A stretch of 33,271 nucleotides of DNA from Bacillota bacterium (lineage in GTDB: Bacteria; Bacillota; Clostridia; Peptostreptococcales; Anaerovoracaceae), in NCBI GenBank assembly GCA_022770665.1, contig JALEHL010000001.1, positions 1 through 33,271 of the forward strand, given 5' to 3'. The notes under the pieces were generated by a model, which did not search any database, was not told where the DNA came from, and was given only the letters and a program-made list of their open reading frames with translations. Each line of letters opens with the position of its first letter. The first letter of the stretch is position 1. Shown here piece by piece: positions 8,533-15,841 of this stretch. The translations under genes and the position numbers were made by a program.

Positions 8533-10413
8533 TTATTCGTAAACACGGCCGCTTCTTCTTCTTTCCAGTTCATGGAGAAGCTTCTTGCGGAGGCGGATAT
8601 CATCCGGTGTGATTTCCACCAGCTCATCATCATTGATGAATTCCAGTGCTTCTTCCAGCGTGAATTTTCTGGCAGGGCTCAACTTGATGGCATCATCGGA
8701 ACCGGCTGCGCGCATATTGCTCACTCTCTTGGCCTTGCACGGATTAACCACCATGTCATCGCTGCGGGAGTTCATTCCTACGATCATTCCTTCATAGACG
8801 CGGGTTCCCGGTTCCACGAACATCTGAACACGTTCTCCGATATTAAACAGGGCGTACGGCGTGCAAACACCTTCTTCCTGGGCGATGGCCACACCGTTGG
8901 TTCTCTGCGGAATCTCTCCTTTATAATCGTCGAAGCATTCAAACCGCCGAACCATAGTTCCTTCCCCTCGCGTGTCATTGATAAATTCACTCCGGTATCC
9001 CAGCAGTCCGCGAGTCGGCACCAGATATTCCAGCCTGGTGTAACCGTTTGCGCCGGACATCTGCCGCATGATACCCTTCCGGATATTCAGTTTGTTGATG
9101 ACCGTGCCTGCATATTCGTCAGGAACAGAGATGACCACTTCCTCAATCGGTTCCTGGGTCTGTCCGCGGTCTCCATGACGAAGGATGACCTGCGGTTTGG
9201 AAACCGCCAGCTCATATCCTTCTCGGCGCATATTTTCAATCAGAATGGAAAGATGCAGCTCGCCGCGGCCGGATACCTTGAAGCAGTCAGTGGAATCGGT
9301 TTCTTCCACCACCAGGCCGACATTGACCTCCAGCTCCTTATTCAGCCGTTCCCGGATATGACGGGATGTTACGTATTTCCCCACCTTTCCGGCGAATGGC
9401 GAAGAGTTGACCATAAAGTTCATGGACAGGGTCGGCTCTTCAATATGAATCATTTCCATCGGCTCCGGACAGGCCGGATCGCAGATCGTTTCCCCGATGG
9501 AGATATCCGATATGCCGGAAACCACCACAATATCGCCGCACTCGGCTTCCGGCACAGCCGTCCGCTTTAATCCTCTGTATACAAAGACCTGGTTGATCTT
9601 TCTCTGCACGATGCTGCCGTCCGCCTTGGCCACCGCCACAGTCTGGCCTTCACGGATTTTGCCCCTGGTGATCCTGCCGATGCCCAGCCGTCCGATATAG
9701 TCATCATAGGCAAGGGTGGATACCTGGAACTGCAGCGGCTCATCATTCAGATCCGGATATGGCTGACAGTGCTCGATGATCGTATCGAACAGCGGCGTGA
9801 TATCCAGTCCGCCCAGTCCCTTCGGGCTCTTCTTGATCTTGCTGTCTCCTTCGCCGATCTCCAGCGTCTCCACTTCCTTCGGATCCCGCACCGCGATACC
9901 CTGGCGGGCAATTCCGTAAAGGATCGGGAAATCCAGCTGCTCGTCGGTTGCTTCCAGATCCATAAACAGTTCGTACACTTCGTCCACCACTTCATCGATC
10001 CGGGCATCCTTTTTATCCAGTTTATTGATAAACAGGATCGGGTTGATCCCCTGCTCCAGGGATTTCTGCAGCACGAAGCGGGTCTGCGGCATCGGTCCTT
10101 CACTGGAATCCACCAGCAGAATCACCGTATCCACTGTCTTCATGATCCGCTCCACTTCTGAACTGAAATCCGCATGTCCCGGTGTATCCACGATGTTGAT
10201 CTTCACGCCGTTATGCATGACGGAGCAGTTTTTCGAGTAGATGGTGATTCCTCTCTCCCGCTCGATGTCGTCGCTGTCCATGACACAGTCCACCACTTCC
10301 TCATTATCGCGGAACACTCCGCTCTGATTGAGGAATGCGTCGACCAGCGTAGATTTTCCTGCATCAACGTGAGCAATCACGGCAATGTTGATAATCTTCT
10401 GTTTCTGACTCAT
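8533..10413 (-). CDS. typA: ribosome-associated translational GTPase TypA/BipA
   Basis: TypA is an EF-G-like GTPase that binds the 70S ribosome and helps 50S assembly, notably under cold or stress. The G motifs are visible: AHVDAGKST (14-22), DTPGH (76-80) and NKLD (130-133), with the switch sequence RERGITI at 52-58. Domains II and III, an EF-G domain V-like part, and the TypA-specific C-terminus (DDIRLRKK) follow. The 626-residue length is slightly above the usual 605-615. It is the first gene of the leftward unit and is preceded by a near-consensus promoter. A purine-rich AAGGA sequence precedes the ATG. Confidence 0.97.
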   Translation of the reverse strand: MSQKQKIINIAVIAHVDAGKSTLVDAFLNQSGVFRDNEEVVDCVMDSDDIERERGITIYSKNCSVMHNGVKINIVDTPGHADFSSEVERIMKTVDTVILLVDSSEGPMPQTRFVLQKSLEQGINPILFINKLDKKDARIDEVVDEVYELFMDLEATDEQLDFPILYGIARQGIAVRDPKEVETLEIGEGDSKIKKSPKGLGGLDITPLFDTIIEHCQPYPDLNDEPLQFQVSTLAYDDYIGRLGIGRITRGKIREGQTVAVAKADGSIVQRKINQVFVYRGLKRTAVPEAECGDIVVVSGISDISIGETICDPACPEPMEMIHIEEPTLSMNFMVNSSPFAGKVGKYVTSRHIRERLNKELEVNVGLVVEETDSTDCFKVSGRGELHLSILIENMRREGYELAVSKPQVILRHGDRGQTQEPIEEVVISVPDEYAGTVINKLNIRKGIMRQMSGANGYTRLEYLVPTRGLLGYRSEFINDTRGEGTMVRRFECFDDYKGEIPQRTNGVAIAQEEGVCTPYALFNIGERVQMFVEPGTRVYEGMIVGMNSRSDDMVVNPCKAKRVSNMRAAGSDDAIKLSPARKFTLEEALEFINDDELVEITPDDIRLRKKLLHELERRRSGRVYE

Positions 10414-10478
10414 CTTCTGTCCTTCTTTCTCTGTATATTCTAAATCAAACGATGTTCTAAAACACTCAATATCGTTTT

Positions 10479-10507
10479 ATTTTATCATAAAAAGCGGACA
10501 ATTTCAA
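10479..10507 (-). promoter_or_regulatory. housekeeping promoter of typA
   Basis: On the leftward strand the site reads TTGAAA - 17 nt - TAAAAT (-35 at 10502-10507, -10 at 10479-10484). Transcription would start near 10472 and give a leader of about 58 nt. It overlaps the rightward sporulation-type promoter of the amidase, so the two genes share a compact divergent control region. Confidence 0.75.
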
Positions 10508-10525
10508 CGGCCATCGCATATTATA
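10498..10525 (+). promoter_or_regulatory. sigma-K-type promoter of the amidase gene
   Basis: AC (10498-10499), exactly 17 nt, then CATATTATA (10517-10525) fits the Bacillus sigma-K pattern AC-N17-CATANNNTA. The start codon follows about 35 nt after the -10. Only eight bases are specified, so single matches are weak, but the same pattern precedes the other cell-wall hydrolase of this window (31452-31479). Confidence 0.5.
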
Positions 10526-10559
10526 TTGTTGTAAACTTACATGAAACGGAGGTGTACGG

Positions 10560-11102
10560 ATGCCTACAGTTTACTTAAGCCCGTCCACACAGGAATATAA
10601 CACCTTTGTGACCGGAAACAGCGAGGAATATTACGCCAACCTCATCGTCGACGCCATGATCCCCTATCTCAACGCCAGCGGCATCGATTTTGTGAGAAAC
10701 GACCCGAACGGAACCGTATCGGACTCTATTGCCAGCTCCAATGCCGGGAATTACGATTTCCATCTGGCCGTTCACTCCAATGCCGCACCCCCAAACCTGG
10801 CCGGCATGCTCCGGGGCCCTGACGTATACTATTACGCGACCAGCACCCGAGGCAGGCGGGATGCGGAGATTATCGCCAATAATCTGAAGCAGATCTATCC
10901 GCTGCCGGATCTGGTCACCGTCGTTCCCACCACCACACTGGCTGAACTGCGCCGCACCAAGGCCCCGGCCGTCCTGGTTGAAGTGGCCTATCATGACAAC
11001 TGGGAAGATGCCACCTGGATCATCAATAATATTGAAACCATCGGCCGGAATCTGGCCCTTTCGGTTGCCGATATTCTGGGCATCGCTTTCATCGAGCCGT
11101 AA
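10560..11102 (+). CDS. N-acetylmuramoyl-L-alanine amidase (Amidase_3-like), divergent metal site
   Basis: A 180-residue single-domain protein related to zinc amidases that cleave the bond between MurNAc and L-alanine in peptidoglycan. Visible family features are SEEYY with a candidate zinc-binding Glu (22/23), HLAVHSNA with His72, and VLVEVAYHDN with the catalytic-type Glu141. The N-terminal zinc histidine of the usual DPGHGG motif is missing: the aligned stretch reads LSPSTQEYN. There is no signal peptide and no cell-wall binding domain. GGAGG lies upstream of the ATG. With a sigma-K-like promoter in front, a mother-cell role such as spore release is plausible but inferred. The altered zinc site leaves its activity uncertain. 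Confidence 0.8.
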   Translation: MPTVYLSPSTQEYNTFVTGNSEEYYANLIVDAMIPYLNASGIDFVRNDPNGTVSDSIASSNAGNYDFHLAVHSNAAPPNLAGMLRGPDVYYYATSTRGRRDAEIIANNLKQIYPLPDLVTVVPTTTLAELRRTKAPAVLVEVAYHDNWEDATWIINNIETIGRNLALSVADILGIAFIEP

Positions 11103-11120
11103 CGATCCGGCAAAATACGG

Positions 11121-11149
11121 AAGCCGGGGGTTTTCATCGCCTCCGGCTT
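11121..11149 (+). terminator. stem-loop after the amidase gene
   Basis: AAGCCGGGGG (11121-11130) pairs with CCTCCGGCTT (11140-11149) with one mismatch, 19 nt beyond the amidase stop. The following bases are only partly T-rich (GTGTTATA), so it is a weak terminator or an mRNA-stabilising hairpin. Confidence 0.5.
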
Positions 11150-11159
11150 GTGTTATACT
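11131..11159 (+). promoter_or_regulatory. possible extended -10 promoter of the methyltransferase
   Basis: TG-T-TATACT at 11151-11159 is an extended -10 element. A poor -35 (TTTTCA, 11131-11136) lies 17 nt upstream. The start codon is 45 nt downstream. Confidence 0.4.
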
Positions 11160-11204
11160 GAAACGGAATCTTTACTTTTGAAATCACCTGCCGGAGGTTT
11201 ACCC

Positions 11205-12320
11205 ATGGACAAGCTTGCTTCTGTTTTCACAGATATATTTACCGGAGACCGTCTGATCCGGATGATTTTCAGCGACAGGAGAAAAAAATCGCAGGAATGC
11301 CGCAAAGTTCTGATCCGTCCGGTCTGTATCGGCGGGCAGCAGATGTATCAGGCGGAATACACCTTTGAGAAAAAGGTCACCCACGAGAACCTTTCTTCGG
11401 AAGAGGCGGTCCGCTGTTCCCTTTCTCTGATTGCAGAGCAGTTTCAGCAGATCAACATATTTCTCGAAGGAGAGGATATCCAGATTCTGGCTGCGAAACC
11501 GGAAAGGCCCCGGATTACTCGGAAATCGGGAACGAAGCAGCCGGCATGCCTGGAACACAATAAGCAGAAGAACTACATCATCCCCGACGGGGAGCCCTGT
11601 GATTTTCTTATCCGTCTCGGCGTCATGGACCGGAGCGGCCGTGTGCTGAAAAAGCACTACGGCAAGTTCCGCCAGATCAACCGGTATCTTGAGATCGTGG
11701 AGGACGTATTCCCGTTGCTGCCCGTATATCCAGACGGCAGACCGCTGCGGATCATCGATTTCGGCTGCTGTAAAGCGTACCTGACCTTCGCCATTTACTA
11801 TTATCTGAAAGTGCTGAAACAGCGCAATGTGGAAATCGTCGGCCTGGATCTGAAGGCCGATGTGATCCGGTTCTGCAATCAGGTGGCAGCGGATCTGCAT
11901 TATGACGGTCTGCGCTTTCTCATGGGAGATATCGCGGATTACACCAGTGATCATGCCGACATGGTGGTGACTCTACATGCCTGCGACACTGCTACGGACT
12001 ACGCCCTGATCAACGCTGTCGCCTGGAACACGAAGGTCATCCTCAGCGTTCCCTGCTGCCAGCATGAACTCTTCCGCCAGATCGAAAACGACATCCACCA
12101 GCCCATGCTGAAACACGGTATTCTGAAGGACCGGCTGACCGAATATCTCACCGACGGGCTGCGGGGACTGAAGCTGGAGGCCTGCGGTTACGATGTGGCC
12201 ATGATTGAATTCACCAGCCTGGAGCATACGGCAAGAAACATAATGATCCGGGCAGTGAAATCTTCTGACATCGGAAAGCAGGCGGCCCTGGAAGGCCGCC
12301 CGCGCTCAGCAGCAGTATGA
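11205..12320 (+). CDS. class I SAM-dependent methyltransferase (Methyltransf_32 type), C-terminal frameshift
   Basis: The start is ATG 11205, with GGAGGT just upstream, giving 371 residues; a TTG at 11148 lacks such a site. After an N-terminal domain of about 170 residues, the SAM-binding motif I reads IDFGCCKAYLTF, followed by the acidic strand VGLDLKAD. VTLHACDTATDYAL and SVPCCQHELF are hallmarks of the family that includes METTL25 and GSTCD. The substrate is unknown, with RNA a plausible guess. The reading frame ends oddly. From about residue 355 it becomes GKQAALEGRPRSAAV and stops, while the +1 frame (12259-12423) encodes KAARAQQQYEALRDFY and then HVHPTIDQLV, which looks like the natural family C-terminus. 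One extra base between about 12265 and 12305 would explain this. It is either a sequencing error or a real lesion, in which case the last 40 or so residues are lost. Confidence 0.85.
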   Translation: MDKLASVFTDIFTGDRLIRMIFSDRRKKSQECRKVLIRPVCIGGQQMYQAEYTFEKKVTHENLSSEEAVRCSLSLIAEQFQQINIFLEGEDIQILAAKPERPRITRKSGTKQPACLEHNKQKNYIIPDGEPCDFLIRLGVMDRSGRVLKKHYGKFRQINRYLEIVEDVFPLLPVYPDGRPLRIIDFGCCKAYLTFAIYYYLKVLKQRNVEIVGLDLKADVIRFCNQVAADLHYDGLRFLMGDIADYTSDHADMVVTLHACDTATDYALINAVAWNTKVILSVPCCQHELFRQIENDIHQPMLKHGILKDRLTEYLTDGLRGLKLEACGYDVAMIEFTSLEHTARNIMIRAVKSSDIGKQAALEGRPRSAAV

Positions 12321-12360
12321 AGCACTGCGGGATTTCTACCATGTTCATCCGACCATCGAC

Positions 12361-12448
12361 CAGCTGGTGCCATCCGGCGGGCAGGCAGGGCAGACAGGGC
12401 AGACAGGGCAGGCTCGCAAGTAGCTGGTGCCGACCGGCGGGCAGGCAG
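12361..12448. repeat. 28-bp imperfect direct repeat, 60 bp apart
   Basis: The 28 bp beginning at 12361 (CAGCTGGTGCC...) recur at 12421 (TAGCTGGTGCC...) with three mismatches. In the methyltransferase +1 frame the first copy encodes QLVPSGGQAG. The second begins exactly at the stop, where CAG has become TAG. This looks like a local duplication of the end of the gene. Confidence 0.75.
12379..12414. repeat. 9-bp tandem repeat, four units
   Basis: Four consecutive units GGGCAGGCA, GGGCAGACA, GGGCAGACA, GGGCAGGCT. They lie in the +1 reading frame of the methyltransferase tail, where they encode a Gly-Gln-Thr type repeat. Unit number changes would keep frame. Confidence 0.85.
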
Positions 12449-12495
12449 AGGCATCCGTCTGTCCAAAAATTTCGGGAGAAAAGATTCTGCAGGCA

Positions 12496-12541
12496 AAAAA
12501 GGACGCCAAATGGGTCGCTTTGATCAGAATGGCGTCACCTA
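12496..12541. repeat. dispersed repeat copy A (GGACGCCA element)
   Basis: Forty-two bases starting with GGACGCCAAA at 12500 match 32 of 42 positions of the segment read leftward from about 18406 to 18365. GACGCCA (12502-12508) and TGGCGTC (12530-12536) can pair. Read leftward this stem is followed by a run of six T, so it could work as a terminator on that strand. No gene reads into it from the right. Confidence 0.6.
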
Positions 12542-12553
12542 GATCATCTAGGT
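12537..12553. promoter_or_regulatory. 17-bp perfect palindrome, copy 1
   Basis: ACCTAGAT-C-ATCTAGGT is a perfect dyad. A related sequence, ACCTAGAGGATCTA, occurs at 12707-12720. Both flank an AT-rich tract upstream of crcB. This could be an operator, but no regulator gene is adjacent. Confidence 0.5.
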
Positions 12554-12798
12554 ATGCTTAAAAATTCGGAAATTTTACATAAAAATACATTTTTGCTTGT
12601 TCTCTTTTAGCAACGATCCTACATATTTTGTAAAATATCCCATAAATTTACATTTCTGCGCTTGTAGCATGCTTTTTCCCCCGGTTTTTCTTTCTTTTTT
12701 CCGTATACCTAGAGGATCTATACACGCCAATCGCAAAAAAAGTGCGCTCCTGGCGCCCCTTTGGGGTTGCAGATTTTTTAATTCGAGGTTTTCATGAA
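12554..12798 (+). other. AT-rich leader region upstream of crcB
   Basis: Non-coding, AT-rich and pyrimidine-rich. It holds the second copy of the ACCTAGA palindrome motif (12707-12723, also bracketed by GTATA/TATAC) and a short hairpin CCCC-TTT-GGGG (12756-12766) followed by TTGCAGATTTTTTA, which may act as a leader terminator. crcB genes often follow a fluoride riboswitch, but I could not find its conserved core here. Confidence 0.4.
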
Positions 12799-13173
12799 AT
12801 GATCAATCTACTTGCCGTTGGTGCCGGCGGTTTTCTCGGTGCCGTACTCCGCTATCTGGCGGGCCTGCTACCTGTGGGACAGCCTGCGGGATTTCCTCTC
12901 ACCACGTTCTGCATCAATCTGCTGGGTTCCTTTCTGATCGGATTCGTGTCCCAGTTCGCTGCGCTCCGGCAGACTGCCGGAGCGCCTCTGACCCTGTTTC
13001 TGAAAGTGGGACTCTGCGGCGGCTTCACCACATTTTCCACCTTCGCGCTGGAAAACGTCACGCTGATAAACGAAAACAGGACCGGAACGGCCCTGCTTTA
13101 TATGATTCTCAGTTTCTGCGCCTGCATCGCCGGCGCAGCGGCCGGCAGCGCTCTGGCGCGCCGGATCGGATGA
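12799..13173 (+). CDS. crcB: fluoride efflux channel CrcB/Fluc
   Basis: A small membrane protein that forms a dual-topology dimer exporting fluoride. The 124-residue length and four hydrophobic segments are typical. Diagnostic motifs are GGFLGAVLRYL at the N-terminus, TTFCINLLGSFLIGF in the second helix, and GGFTTFSTFALE in the third, which contains the Phe-box and the central sodium-site region. The start is ATG 12799 because residues upstream in the open frame do not fit the family; GAGG lies 10 nt upstream. A very strong hairpin spans its stop codon. It is a single copy here, so a homodimer is expected unless a partner lies elsewhere. Confidence 0.95.
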   Translation: MINLLAVGAGGFLGAVLRYLAGLLPVGQPAGFPLTTFCINLLGSFLIGFVSQFAALRQTAGAPLTLFLKVGLCGGFTTFSTFALENVTLINENRTGTALLYMILSFCACIAGAAAGSALARRIG

Positions 13174-13187
13174 TCCGGCGCGCCAGA
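13152..13187. terminator. 16-bp hairpin spanning the crcB stop codon
   Basis: The arms 13152-13167 and 13172-13187 are perfectly complementary (core CTGGCGCGCCGGATC) with a GGAT loop, and the TGA stop lies at the loop. There is no T run on either side, so it may be a transcript-end stabiliser or a Rho-type end rather than a standard terminator. Confidence 0.6.
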
Positions 13188-13235
13188 TGTCCGGGATTCA
13201 GCAAAATCGAAATATTCCGTTCCGGACAGAGCCGA

Positions 13236-13291
13236 GGTGCAGCGGCGCAAAGGTGCAAAGGTGCAAAGGCGCAGAGATGCAGAGGAACAGA
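13236..13291. repeat. 8-bp tandem repeat, seven units
   Basis: Seven imperfect 8-bp units (GGTGCAGC, GGCGCAAA, GGTGCAAA twice, GGCGCAGA, GATGCAGA, GGAACAGA) lie in the 200-bp gap between the convergent crcB and PAP2 genes. Non-coding as far as I can see. Confidence 0.85.
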
Positions 13292-13311
13292 GGCTTTCGC
13301 CCATAGGTGCG

Positions 13312-13346
13312 TGCAGAACGTGCGCCCTGCGGGCGCACGTTCTGCA
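13312..13346. terminator. 16-bp perfect GC-rich hairpin between convergent genes
   Basis: The arms 13312-13327 and 13331-13346 (TGCAGAACGTGCGCCC and its complement) pair perfectly around a TGC loop. A small hairpin GCCTTT/AAAGGC follows at 13352-13366. No T run follows in either direction. It probably separates the convergent transcripts of crcB and the PAP2 gene. Confidence 0.6.
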
Positions 13347-13376
13347 GACGGGCCTTTTCCAAAGGCGCCGGTCCTT

Positions 13377-14030
13377 TTACCATCTGAGGCGCCGTCCGAT
13401 CCAGAAACATCCAGCTGCAATCAGAACCCCTCCGGCCACATCCGCAATGCAGTGCTGCCTGGTAAACAGCGTCGAGGCAAAGATCAGCAGCGCAAACACC
13501 AGGGTGAAATTGCGGTACCATGCCGGGATCCCGGTACACTTTCGGATGCCCAGCCAGCTCATCGTACTGGCCAGACAATGAATCGACGGAAACAGATTCA
13601 GCGGCGGATCCAGCGAATAAATCAGGCCCATCAGCGTATCCCAGAAACCGTCCCCCAGGATATCCGGGCGCACATTCGTGGTGGGATATGCCAGAAAAAT
13701 GATCCCGCAGATCAGACGTGACAGCATATCTGCAAATACAAACCGGAACCAGTCCTCCCGGCTGCTCTCCCGCGCCGTCAGAGCGTAACTGACCACCCAG
13801 AACGGATAGCTCAGCACATAGACAGACACCCAGACCGGCTGAAACGGCACCATCCGGTCCAGCGCCGAAGTGATGTCATGCACCTGCAGCCCCAGTCCCA
13901 GAATGATCTGCTGCGTCCCCCAGTAAATCAGACAGTTCCACAGGAAACACCCGATCAGCGGAAAAAACGCATATGCCGGGATCCACCGTGACAGATGTGC
14001 CTCATACCAGTTTCTCCATTTTTCTCTCAT
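13377..14030 (-). CDS. PAP2-family membrane phosphatase (inositolphosphotransferase-like)
   Basis: A 217-residue protein with about six hydrophobic segments and a PAP2 active site. The site consists of an arginine-proline motif (YPTTNVRPDI), PSIHCLAS with the catalytic histidine, and TRQHCIADVAGG with the nucleophilic His and the supporting Asp. Spacing and the PSIH wording fit the PAP2_3 branch, whose members act on lipid phosphates or polyprenyl pyrophosphate. The active site would face outward. The gene starts 30 bp after the ABC-F gene and is last in that operon. A GGAG lies 14 nt before the ATG, which is longer than usual. Confidence 0.87.
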   Translation of the reverse strand: MREKWRNWYEAHLSRWIPAYAFFPLIGCFLWNCLIYWGTQQIILGLGLQVHDITSALDRMVPFQPVWVSVYVLSYPFWVVSYALTARESSREDWFRFVFADMLSRLICGIIFLAYPTTNVRPDILGDGFWDTLMGLIYSLDPPLNLFPSIHCLASTMSWLGIRKCTGIPAWYRNFTLVFALLIFASTLFTRQHCIADVAGGVLIAAGCFWIGRRLRW

Positions 14031-14060
14031 TTTCCGCCCCGCTGCTCCTTTCCAGCTCCT

Positions 14061-15827
14061 CTATTCCTCACTGAGCGCTTCCAGTTCTTCGATCAGTCTG
14101 TCCGCCGCGATCAGGTCGTTCTTTCTGAATGCCGCCGTAATCTCTGCTTCCAGCTCCTGTTTTTTCTTGTCTCTTTCCAGATATTTCTGATCAAAATATT
14201 TCTCATAGACCATCTTCCGGAAGTTTCTGGTGCGCATTCTCCGCACAGTATTGTTCTCTGCAAGGAGCACAAAGTCGGCACAGTTTGCCACCAGATAGAA
14301 ATCATGGCTGACCATCAGCACCGTGCCTTTGTACGCGGAAACGGCTTTTTCCAGTGCAGTCTGCGCCTGGAGATCCAGGTGGCTTGTGGGCTCGTCCAGG
14401 ATCAGCAGATCCGCGTCCGAGCATGCAATCCGCGCAAGCTGCAGCAGATTCTGTTCTCCCCCGGAAAGATCACACACCCTCTGATCCAGCACCTCCGCCG
14501 GAAGAGTATATTTTGTCAGGAGATCTTTCATAAAATCCCGGCTGCCATTGCCTGCTTCCAGAAGCACCTGGTATACCGTCCTTTCCGAATCGGCGGGCCG
14601 GTCCTGCAGCTGAGACAGGCATACAGGGCGTGCCGTTTCATCGATTCGGATGGAAGTATTTTCATTTTTCAGAATATCGCGGATCAAAGTCGTTTTCCCC
14701 GTGCCGTTTGCCCCCACCAAGGCTGCCTTTTCTCCCTCCCGCAGGGTAAAGCTGACATCCTGCAGCAGATCGTGATCAAAATCCACCTGATAACCGGTCA
14801 CCGTCAGAATGTCCCGCGGCTCTGCACCCGGCTCTGCACCCGGCTCTGACGGCGCGACCTCAGGCAGCGTGATCTGCGGCTCCCGCACCTCGATAAACGG
14901 CGCTTTGATCTGTCTTTTCCGCAGGCGGTCCAGCTGCGTCTGCTTCGCATTGACGGATCTGCCGATGGTCGGGTTCACCATAAGCGTTGCCCGTTTGCGA
15001 AGGCGCTCTACCATCTGCTCCGTTCGCGCAATCTCTTCCTGCTCCTCTATGCTCTGCAGCTGCCGCTTTAATTTTTCCCGAAGGATCGAGCATCGATACT
15101 GCGTGTAACTGCCATCGAACTCCTGCAGATCACCGTTTTCCAGATGCAGGATCTTATCAAAGCAGTGATTCAGCAGGTACCGGTTGTGGGTGACCACCAG
15201 CAGGGTTCCTTTGTATTCGCTGATCATCTTGCAGAGGCTGTTCAGGTTGGTGAAATCCAGGAACACGTCCGGCTCGTCCAGCACCAGAAGATTCGGAGAC
15301 CGCAGCATCTCCCGCATGATCTGAAGCAGCTTGTATTCGCCGCCGCTGATCTGCGACAGCCTGGTTTCCTCCAGTCCCTCCATGCGAGCCACATGGAGCT
15401 GCCTGCGGATCCTGCTCTCATAATGATCCCCGTCCATGGACGCATTTTCATCCAGCAGAGCCTGGTACCGTTCAAAGACCGCATCCATATCTTCGATATC
15501 CGGATCTGCCATTTCCTCGCAGACTGCCGCGATGTCGCTCTGGATCTGCAGAAACCGCTGGCTGAGATACTCGAACACCGTGCATTCCTGTGATTTGTCC
15601 CGCACGCTGAACTGGCTGGCATAGCCGGTTCTGCAGTTTTCGTTCCTTGTGATTCTGCCGTCGTACAAATAATTCTCCGGATGGATCAGCATGTCGGCAA
15701 GCGTGGATTTTCCGGTGCCGCTGCTGCCGATCAGGGCACAGTGCTGCCCTTTTTCTATGGTGAATGAAATATCATGATACAGCTCTTTCGCCGGAAAACC
15801 GTAAGAAAGTTTTTCTACCTGAATCAT
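14061..15827 (-). CDS. ABC-F family ATPase
   Basis: A soluble protein of 588 residues with two ABC ATPase domains and no membrane part, as in ABC-F factors that act on ribosomes. Domain 1 has Walker A GSSGTGKST (34-42), signature ISGGEYKLLQ and Walker B LLVLDEP. Domain 2 has [19 protein letters not shown] and LLILDEPTSHLD. A charged interdomain linker rich in Arg/Lys/Gln/Glu joins them. A C-terminal helical extension follows. The linker's end has an EPGAEPGAEP repeat, coded by a 12-bp tandem repeat. The gene starts 14 bp after the U32 gene. Subfamily and role (translation factor or antibiotic protection) cannot be assigned by eye. Confidence 0.92.
   Translation of the reverse strand: MIQVEKLSYGFPAKELYHDISFTIEKGQHCALIGSSGTGKSTLADMLIHPENYLYDGRITRNENCRTGYASQFSVRDKSQECTVFEYLSQRFLQIQSDIAAVCEEMADPDIEDMDAVFERYQALLDENASMDGDHYESRIRRQLHVARMEGLEETRLSQISGGEYKLLQIMREMLRSPNLLVLDEPDVFLDFTNLNSLCKMISEYKGTLLVVTHNRYLLNHCFDKILHLENGDLQEFDGSYTQYRCSILREKLKRQLQSIEEQEEIARTEQMVERLRKRATLMVNPTIGRSVNAKQTQLDRLRKRQIKAPFIEVREPQITLPEVAPSEPGAEPGAEPRDILTVTGYQVDFDHDLLQDVSFTLREGEKAALVGANGTGKTTLIRDILKNENTSIRIDETARPVCLSQLQDRPADSERTVYQVLLEAGNGSRDFMKDLLTKYTLPAEVLDQRVCDLSGGEQNLLQLARIACSDADLLILDEPTSHLDLQAQTALEKAVSAYKGTVLMVSHDFYLVANCADFVLLAENNTVRRMRTRNFRKMVYEKYFDQKYLERDKKKQELEAEITAAFRKNDLIAADRLIEELEALSEE
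14819..14854. repeat. 12-bp tandem repeat inside the ABC-F linker
   Basis: Three units, GGCTCTGCACCC twice and a degenerate third, encode the EPGAEPGAEP stretch just before the second ATPase domain. Changes in copy number stay in frame and would alter linker length. Confidence 0.8.
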
Positions 15828-15841
15828 ACGTTTCCTCTTTT

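Noticed and set aside
12554-12798. Fluoride riboswitch in front of crcB
   Set aside because: Expected from known crcB genes, but the conserved GGNGATGG and CTGATGRC-type core blocks were not found by eye. Only a small hairpin with a T run is present.
12742-12798. Upstream extension of crcB
   Set aside because: The extra 19 residues do not fit the family and no ribosome-binding site precedes them.
13236-13291. CRISPR-like array
   Set aside because: Units of 8 bp are contiguous with no spacers and no cas genes are nearby, so this is a simple tandem repeat.
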